Of a stretch of DNA of 60,287 bases, positions 1 through 9,000 are shown piece after piece (position 1 is the first letter of the stretch; every line of letters begins with the position of its first letter). The DNA comes from a bacterium UBP6_UBA1209 (GTDB lineage: Bacteria > UBP6 > UBA1177). The position numbers and the translations under genes were made by a program. A model generated the notes under the pieces. It had not been told where the DNA came from and did not search any database. It saw only the letters and a list, made by a program, of their open reading frames with translations. Location of the stretch: the NCBI GenBank assembly GCA_002309575.1, contig DBXP01000044.1:1-60287 (forward strand), read 5' to 3'.

Positions 1-16
1 TTATTTATCGGTAGGA

Positions 17-38
17 GAGACGTTTCCTGAAACGTCTC
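17..38. terminator. Perfect 10-bp inverted repeat downstream of the giant lipoprotein gene
   Basis: Two arms, GAGACGTTTC and GAAACGTCTC, are separated by two bases and lie about 60 bases past the stop codon of the leftward lipoprotein gene (stop at 98-100). The stem is perfect, but no run of T follows it in the direction of transcription. It may stabilise the 3' end or end transcription weakly; a protein-binding palindrome is equally possible. Confidence 0.4.
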
Positions 39-72
39 AATCTCTAAACGTCTCATATCTCTAAACGTCTCA
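30..72. repeat. Three direct copies of AAACGTCTCA
   Basis: The 10-mer AAACGTCTCA occurs at 30-39, 46-55 and 63-72, with periods of 16 and 17 bases. The last two copies share a longer context (TCTCTAAACGTCTCATA). The first copy is the right arm of the palindrome at 17-38, and the inverse core GAGACG recurs at 81-86. This looks like local duplication of a hairpin arm. The function is unknown, and the window edge hides what lies to the left. Confidence 0.6.
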
Positions 73-97
73 TATCCCTTGAGACGGCTCCTCACTG

Positions 98-3000
98 CTA
101 CCTTACGCAATAAAAACTACCATCTATTTCATCTCCCTGGGAATTGTAGTTAATGTTTACATATCCCAACCAGAGGTTCATATACCACGGCCACTGCTCA
201 TCCTCAATATCCTCTACAGTAGAAGAAGACCATAAGCTGTTACCGAAATGATCTCCTAATTTGTTGTATTCTAGAGGATTATCGTAATCGTTACACGTGC
301 AATCTTCATAATTATTCAAGCTCTGAAACGACAAGCTGCTGTCTGTAACACCGCAAGAGCCGCCAGTCTTTACCCCTGGACAATTCTGAATAAGTGTCCT
401 CAATTCGCCGATTGTCGGTAAATGCCAGTCATTAAAGCCGCCTTCCGAATAGTTTTCGCAATAGTCAAAGGCATCCTGCCAAATTTTATCCATTTGCTCC
501 CTTTCTTCCCAGTCAGCGATATTGTTCCTTGGATATACCCAAATGAAACTCGTTGTCGAATCGAAACACGGTGTGCCGGATGATGAACTGCATTCGGGCA
601 AATCAATATACTCGAGATAGTCGATGCAGAAGCGGTCTGTTCCTTTATTATTGGATCCGTCTTTCTTGTATTGGAATATCAATGTATGTGTTCCTGCTGT
701 CAGGCTGATATTTTGCTTAGTCCAGTTTGACCAGCCTGTTGTACCTGAATTGTAATTCACTCCTTTGCTTGTCAATTTGAGATTTGCATTGTCTGTTCCG
801 TCAACATAAAGGTTGAATGTGTCCCAATCGGTGTTGTCGTTGTTTTCTCCGGTCCCTTTTATGTAGAAGGAGAGGGCGGCGGCTTTCGGCATATTGACAG
901 TTATCCTCATTTCTGCAGTCGAACTTGTGACGTTATAGTTATCGGAACACATTGCGTAACTTCCTCTTTTCGCTCCGATACCGCCGTTTTCTGAAGCAGT
1001 CATTCTTGACCAGTGATACGATGCGGAGTTGTTTACAGAAGAAATATATCCTGAAGATGTATCTTCTCCGGCATCTTCAAAGCTCCAGCCGGTTCTTGTC
1101 TGACACAGAGAATCTTTCCATACATATCCGCTGTTGCAGCCGCAGGAGTAAGTTGTTGCACTTGTTGTTGTGCAGACTCCATCCGAATTTTCATCGTTTT
1201 CGCAAAGATTCGGGTCGCATGGTTTTACGCAAGCAGTGCCGTTCCAGAAATATCCGTTTTCGCATCCGCACTCATACTGTGTAAATGATAAAGCAGTACA
1301 TTCTTTTGTTGAATGCTCGCCGCACGGATTTGGTTCGCACGGATTGATTGTAGATCTAACACATATAACGGATATGTATTGTAATAAATCGAGGGGGGGA
1401 TTCTTTGACGTAAAATCATTAAAAAAAGAACCAAAATTTATTACCGATGAATACTCTGACGAATCTGACGACGAACGAGTAGATGAGGACCAATAGTCTT
1501 GAATAGAATAGTCATAATTAGAAATATCCGGAAAATCCGAATACGGTTTAGTTGATTTGTCGGGATTAAACAAAGAAGCCAGCTCGTTTCTATTGGGAAC
1601 TCTCCAGTCTGTAAAGCCGGCGTAATCAGAATTCTCACAGTATTCCAGTGACTGCTGCCATGTTAGAGCAGTAGTTTGCTCTTTCTGCCACATCAAACCG
1701 GTTGCTGAATCAGTGATAACAATCTTGTCATCTATTTCTTGCTGAGTGAATGAAGATGATGCTAATCCGTCTCCGCGGACACACATTACTCTTATGCGAT
1801 CACTTGTCATTTTGTCATAAAAAGAACTCATCCAATCGGTAGAAAAACAGAGGGCATATGTTCTCAGGCTATTGCTGGTAGACTCCACCATATTTGTCCA
1901 AAATTTAATGTTTTGATCAAGTATGTCTGGGAAATAATTCTTGTCGAATGCAGGGTATGACCTGATGTCTGCGATCGAGAGAAACTCCGGCGGACTTGGC
2001 AAACGCCAGTCAGAATATCCGGCGTAATTTTTCAAATGGCTGCAGTAAGTTCTTGCCTCATCCCAAGTGTAAGTTCCGTTTGGCGGATTCTGCTGCCACA
2101 TGAGACCTGTGTTGTTGTCAAGAACAACATTTCGACCTTCAAGTGTCTGAACTGTGAAATTACGCGGTGCGCATTTGTCTCTGTATTGAGCATCCTGACC
2201 GAAGAAATCTTCTCCTTCTTCGGGACAAGGTATTTCTGCATCGTTGTCATAGCATTTTTTCTGACCAGTGCAGATGTTGCCGAGATGTGTATATCTTTCA
2301 CATTTGGAATCTTTCCGGAAATATCCTTTTTCACATTCGCAGAGATAGCTGTCAGAGGATTGAGGCGTGCATATCAAGTGTTCACTACTGTCGCAGGAAT
2401 CGGCATCGCAAGGATTTGGAATGCAGCTTGTTCCGTCCCAGAATTCATTCTCTCCGCAAATAATATCCGTTCTCACGCACATGACAGAATACGTGTTGTT
2501 TATAATACCACCATAAGAATCCTTTGATTTAAAATTTACAGGAATAACCTGATCATTATTATTTCTGCCGAAATCTGTTCCCCAGGCAAGGCTTCTGCTA
2601 TAAGAACTGGAAGACCAGAAGAAAGTGGTTGGTATGTCCGGAAAGTCAGAATAGGGCGCACTTGATTTATCAAAATTCAATAAAGAGGTTAATTCATGTG
2701 TGTTGGGGAGTCTCCAGTCAGAATATTCAGCATAAGTTAAATTCTCGCAGTATTCGAGAGCTTCCATCCATGTTTTTTCTTCAGCATATTCTTTCTGCCA
2801 CATTAATCCGGTTGTCGTGTCTTTTACGACATCTTCTGCATTAATAGTTATTATGGAAGATAGGTTTGCTCTTGGTCGCTCATTGCCGCGAACACATATT
2901 GCGTAGGACCAGGAAGTGTCATTCTTTGATCCCGCATAGATTCTGCCAAAGTAAGGCAGAAGAGCAAAAGCCAGGTTCGGGTCTTCAGGATATTCTTTAT

Positions 3001-6000
3001 TTGTCCACAACATAGCTTGACCATCTGAGATCGGTATATTCGGGAAGTAGTTCGCGTCTAATGCCGGATTGAAAATGTCGTAGTCAACAATCGAGATTAG
3101 CTCGTGCGGTGTCGGCAGACGCCAGTTAGTGTATCCTGCGTATGAGTTGTTGCAATAAGTTTTTGCTCCTTCCCAAGAGTATGTTTCTCCGGACGGTGTT
3201 CTTTGCCACATAAGACCGGTGTTGTTGTCAAAAACAACTTCCTGACCAGAAATTGTCTGAACAGTGAAATTTTGCGGTGTACATTTATCTCTGTATTGAG
3301 CATCCTGCCCAGCAAAATCTCCTGTTTCAGGACATTCCATTTCGTTAAAAATATCGTAGCACTTGCTCTGACCTGTGCAGATGTTTCCTATAGACAAAGG
3401 TGACTTGCAGCGCTTGTCGCCTAAACTCCAGAAATAACCGTTCTCGCAGCCGCATTTATACTCTGTCAGAGAAGAAGCAGTGCATCCAGTCGAATGTTCA
3501 CCGCACGGATCAGCCGCATCGCACGGGCTTGTGCATTCTTCTGCCTCAGAATCCCAGAAGTGGGTGGCGTCGCATTTAAAGTGGCATCCGTCATTATTCT
3601 GAGTCGGGCTGTATGTAGCAAAGTTCGAAGGCAGATACTCTCCATGATCTCCGGCTTCCGGATCCCATGTCTGAGTAATTGTTGCTGCGCCAGAGGAAAC
3701 GGCATGGCTTGGAATTTGACAGTTCGCGGTTCTTGTTTCAGGCTCGCAGGATGTGGTTCTCTCATTCCATGCATAGTGTTCACTGCATTTGAAGAAGCAG
3801 CCGTTTGTGCCGGATTCCGGTACATGCAGGCTGAAAGTTGCGTCTGTCGGCGGATACCAGTAATGACCGTTCCAGGTCTGGGTTACGGTGTCGCTGTTGG
3901 GCCACCATTCCGAATGTTCAGGCGGATTGCCGCAGGAGACACCATAATTCTGATCTGCTTTACACTGCAGACCGTCTCTGTGGTAGTTTTCTTTGCATTT
4001 GTAGGCACATGCATTGTCATTCGGAGCATCTTCGACGAAATAGGATTCATGCTCCGTAGGTTCAAACATTTGACCGTTCCAAACCTGATCTACGTATTCG
4101 ACGACCCACTCTGCGTTTTCAAGCGGGTTGCTTGTGCAATGTATATGTTTTTTTGTTTCGGGGATGCAGTTCTGGCCGTTCCAGTTGTAGTGCGTCGCAC
4201 ATTTGAAGGTGCAGGTGCCTGAGATCGCAGTCTCGCTGTATGTCGCTATGTTCGAAGGCAGGAACTCTCCGTGCTCTCCGGCTTCCGGATGCCAGGTCTG
4301 GTTGATCGCATCGGTACCGCTTATCACTGCGTGTTCGTATTGGGAGGGGATCACGCAGTCAACGTTATATTTTACCTCCGCGCTGCATGTCTCGGTCCCC
4401 TGATTCCAATTGTAGTGTTCACTGCATTTGAAGAAGCAGCCGATTTCATCTGCGGCAACGTCTGATCTGAAGATTCCTTCGCTTGTCGGGACCCATCTGT
4501 TGGTGGAGGCTTTCCATTCCTGGTCAACTTTGTCTCTGCCGTACCACCATTCAGCGTTGTCTATCAGTCCGGTACACTCTACATCCTCCTTTGTTTGGGG
4601 TTTGCATTTGTAGTCTTCTTCGTTCCAGTCGTGGTTGTACTGACAGGTGAAGCAGCATCTGTCTCTGCACGAACTTTCGCTGAATACCGGCCTCTCCGAA
4701 GGTTCAAACGCCTCGGTCTCGCCGTTCCATGTCTGGCTTATTTTGTTGTATCCTCCCATGTTCCATTCGGAATTTTCCGGTTTGTTCTGGCAGGTGTATA
4801 CCCTTGTTTCTGCGACGCACTCTTCGTTGTCGTGATCCCAATAGTAGTTGGTGTTGCAGGCGAACCGGCACTCTGTCGAACTCGGAGTTTCGTTGTATTT
4901 GCCGACTTCGCTCGGTTTCCAGTTGCCGTTGCTTGCGAGGGTCTGGCTGATGCCGAAGACGGTGTTCCAGTGTGCGTTGTCGGGCAGGCCGGTACATGCG
5001 GTGTAGCGCGTCGTTGTCAGCATACATTTCGCGTGATCCCAGTTGAAGCCCTGTTTGCAGCCGCATACGAAGGAGCCGTCCGCTACGGAGCAGGAGCCGT
5101 TCGAATTTTCTATATTGCCGCAGGGATCCATGCCGCACGGATCTGCGCAGTCGTTGCCGAAGCATTCGCCGGTGTTCCTGACGCAGACGACATATTTCGG
5201 TTCCGATTTTGCCGCCGATACGACCGAACCTGTCGCGAAATCGACAGTCCAGGCTTCTCCAGCTGCGTTCGCGGAGGTCGTCGAAGTCCAGAATTTGTGT
5301 GCCGGAAGCCCCTCGAGTGCGCTTGCAGCGCCGCTTGTCTTTTGGAAGTCGATGAGCGATGCGAGCTCGTTTCTGTTCGGGAGTCTCCAGTCGTATTTGT
5401 TGTCGGTCTCGATCTCTTCGCAGTAGGAGAGCGCTTCTCGCCATGTTCTCGACGAGACGTACTCTCTCTGCCACATGAGCGAGCTCTCTTTGTCGGTGAC
5501 GGTTGCAGCCGCAGTTTCAAAGCGGTTCGCCGGAGCGTCGTACTGGTTTTTGCTGACGCAGAGGACAAAGTTTTCAGCCGATTTGGCGACGCTTGCGAGT
5601 TCGCCGTTTTCGCCGAGCATCCACGCGTTGCCGTTGTTTCGTGCATCCTGCGATGCCCAGAAAGAGTATCCGCCGTTTGTGTTGAAACTGCCGTCGAGTG
5701 CAGGTGATGCTTCATCTGCGTTGACGATCGTAAGAAGCTCTTCAGGAGCCGGAAGTCTCCAGATCATGCCGCTTCCGCTCTGGGTGTCGTTCAGGTGCGA
5801 GCAGTAGTCGTTTGCGTCCGACCAGTTCATCGCCGCATTCGAAGCGGATCTGATCCATCTGAGGCGCGTGAAGTCGTCGACGATTATCTGGTTGCCGTCA
5901 AGTGTGCCTGGAGTGAGGCTTTTCTGCGTGCAGAACCCTGCAGCGGCATACTGGGGATCCTGACCGAAGAAATCGGCCCCGTAAGCAGGACACTCTTCAA

Positions 6001-9000
6001 GTTCGCTGGTTCCGTTGAAGCAGAAGATCTCGCCTGTGCAGATATTTCCGAGTGAAAGCGGGTGCTCGACGCAGTTGTTGCCGTTCCACTTGTAACCTTT
6101 CAGGCAGGAGAAGAGGCATTCCGACGCCGTAAGACCGTAATTTGCTTCCATATCTCCCGGGGTCCAGTTTGTTCCGCCTGCATGAGTCTGAGTGAATTTG
6201 CCGATACCGTCGTTCCAGACCGCGTTGGCGGGTTTCGCGCCGCAGGATTCCGTCGTTCTTGTGCAGTTTCCTTCGGTTACCCATTTTCTGCAGTCGTCGC
6301 ACGGAGCCACGCCTCTTGCGTTTTCAAAGCCCGGGATATCTGAGCAGTTCCTCGATTTCGTATCGCAGATTTCGCTGGGATCGATCACTCCGTCGCCGCA
6401 GAGATCACGTTTGCCGCAGTTCGTCCTGTCGTAAACGCATGTCGCCGGGTCGCACGAAGTCATGTTGTCGGGAGTCATCGAAGCGGGGTAGATATCTCCG
6501 CAGCGGACTGCCTGGATCTCGCCGGCAGCCTCGCACTCTTCGCCGGAATCGATTATTCCGTTTCCGCAGGCGTTCATCGCTACAACGGTGATCTCCCTGG
6601 TGTTTTCTCCTCCGTAAACGGTTATATCCTCCATGTAGTTGTACATCTCTTCGCCGGTAGCAAGAAGGGTGTATCTGCCGGAAGGAATCTCGAAATCGGC
6701 GTCTACATAGCCGCCGCCGGCAAATACCGCCTCGCCCTTGGTGACGAGATCGATGTTTTCGTCATAAATACTGATATAGACTTTGTCCGGATGTTTCGCC
6801 GTATTGATCCTGACCTTGACTTTGAGAGTCGCGCCGGCAGAGGATGAGATCTCCTCGTCGAGCCTGATCTCAACGCTCAGAGTCGAATTTTCGGGAACGT
6901 AGACATTCGTGGTTTTTGTATAGTAGCCCTCCGCAAAGGCGTTTATCGTGTAAGCCGCCGGAGCGAGGTTTTCGATGTTGATCAGGCCCTCTTCATCAGG
7001 ATAGAGGACTCTGCTGCCCGGATTCAGGATGATCCCGGGGTTGCTTGCTGCCTGAAGCGGATTGCCGGAAGCGTCGGCAAGGAATACGGAAAGGTCCGAC
7101 GGAACAGGCTTTGATTCGACACCTTCGTTGTCTTCGTTGATCAAAAATTCGTAGGTCTTCTGCGTCGAATATGTTTTGCCCGAGACCTTGGAATTGACGA
7201 TGACAGTCATCTTTCCGGTGATGTCGCCGAGCTCGTCGACATTTTCGCTGCCGAGAAGTTCCTTGAGCGGTTTAAGCCCTTCGGCAAGCTCTCCTGGAGC
7301 GAGAACTATCGGTTTTTCCATCAAAGTTTCGCCCGGTCTGTAGTAGAAGCTTGCGTTGTCGAAAACCTTTTCGTAATCGTGGCCTTCGATTTTTATTAAA
7401 ACTTTTTCGACATCCGCGGGAGCCGCCACCTTGAGCGAGATCTTGTCGGTGAGAGCCGAAAGCTTGTTGAGATAAGGCGTCGTCTTCATACTTCCGTCTT
7501 CAAGGACCTGGACAGTGTGGGCCGAAGCGTCGAATGTGTCGACGATCGAAACGGCGTTTTTGTTTTTGTTGATGCCGTCAAATACGCGGTAAGCCGTCTC
7601 GAGGAGCTTGTCGTTGAGCCCGGAGACGTTCGCATCGTTGCCGAAAATCGTTCCGACATACTTCAGAACGAGGTAATAAGTCCTGAAAAGGTTGAATTTT
7701 TCGGCTTCTGAAAGCCTGCTGTTCATCGGCATGAAGAACTTCGCGAAGATCTGCTCAGCCTCTGCAAGCGAGATCTCCGAACCGTTGAGGGCGACGCGGC
7801 CCGCGTTGTTCAGGGTGTAGACCTTGTTGCAGTTCTGCGGCGCGGTATCAGGATCGAACCATGCGCAGACGAACTTGTCGGGGCTGAGAGGCGACGAAAC
7901 GCTGCTGAAGCCAGGCCCGTTCGATGAGGTCAGGATGTAGTTCGCGAAGATCATGACATCTTTCTTCGTGAGGACATACCTGCTGTCGATAGTGTTCAGA
8001 CCGGTCACAGCCTTCTGCGCGTCGGCGGAATAATCGGCCGGAGTCGAGCCCGAATAGGTCATCGGGATCTTTGAAGAGTCGAACATGTCAGAGAGGGTCG
8101 AGCTTCTGTTGTAGGCGTCCGTCGAAGTGAAGAGAGTCGCTATCGCGCTGCGCAGTTCGAGACCGTTCTTTGCAGCCGCGACATCGCCGTTAGCCCTCTT
8201 CGCAAGCATCCGGTTGTAGAATTCCGAGACGTAGTAGAGGTTTTCAATGAGGTTGATGTTGCGCTGGAAGCCTATCTGCTTGTTGAAAAGCTCGTAAAGG
8301 TCGCTTTCGAGCTCGTAGAGTTTCGCGCATTCTGATGCGGTGTCGAAATAGCTCAGAAGATCGGTTTTGTCCTCGCCCTCTTCTTTGAATGTTTCAATGC
8401 CGAGCCTGATGAACTTAAGCGGAGAGTAGTCCTGGTAGTAGTAGCTGCTGCACCACTTTCCGATCAGGTCGGAGACAGAAACCGGTAGAGAGCGCGAATT
8501 AAGAAGGAATCCCGAGAAGTGACCGGTCTTTGCGACCATTACGCTGGAACTTGTGCCGAGCATGATGGGGTCACCTGACATTATCGGATCTCCGAGCATG
8601 ATGGGATCTCCGCCGGAAGTGATCATGATCGGGTCGCCGCCCGCTGTGTACATGATGGGATCGCCGCCGGACGAGAGCATGATCGGGTCTCCGCCCGCCG
8701 ACTGCATGATGGGATCTCCGCCTGCGCTTCTTGCGATCTGCATGATCGGGTCTCCGCCAGCCGAGAACATGATCGGGTCGCCGCCTGCTTCAAGCATGAT
8801 CGGGTCTCCGCCAGCCGACTGCAGGACTTCGCTCGTACCGTCGGAATTTGATCTCGTCGCCGAAAGCATGATGGGATCGCCGCCGAAAACTGTTCCCAGT
8901 TCATAGACGAAATAGAGCGAATCGACATCGAAAGTCGTTCCCTCGGGGCCGAATTCGATCTTTGAGACCTGCGAGCCATCACCGGACGAGAGTATGCTGT

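Noticed and set aside
8561..8884. CRISPR-like alternation of repeats and short variable units
   Set aside because: Units are 18 bases with mostly 9-base separators, in frame inside a coding sequence and with synonymous variation; this does not fit CRISPR repeats or spacers.
8553..8906. Repetitive plus-strand frame reading MMGSPP repeats
   Set aside because: It is only the antisense reading of the GGDPIM array; the sense gene has a signal peptide, ribosome site and full domains.
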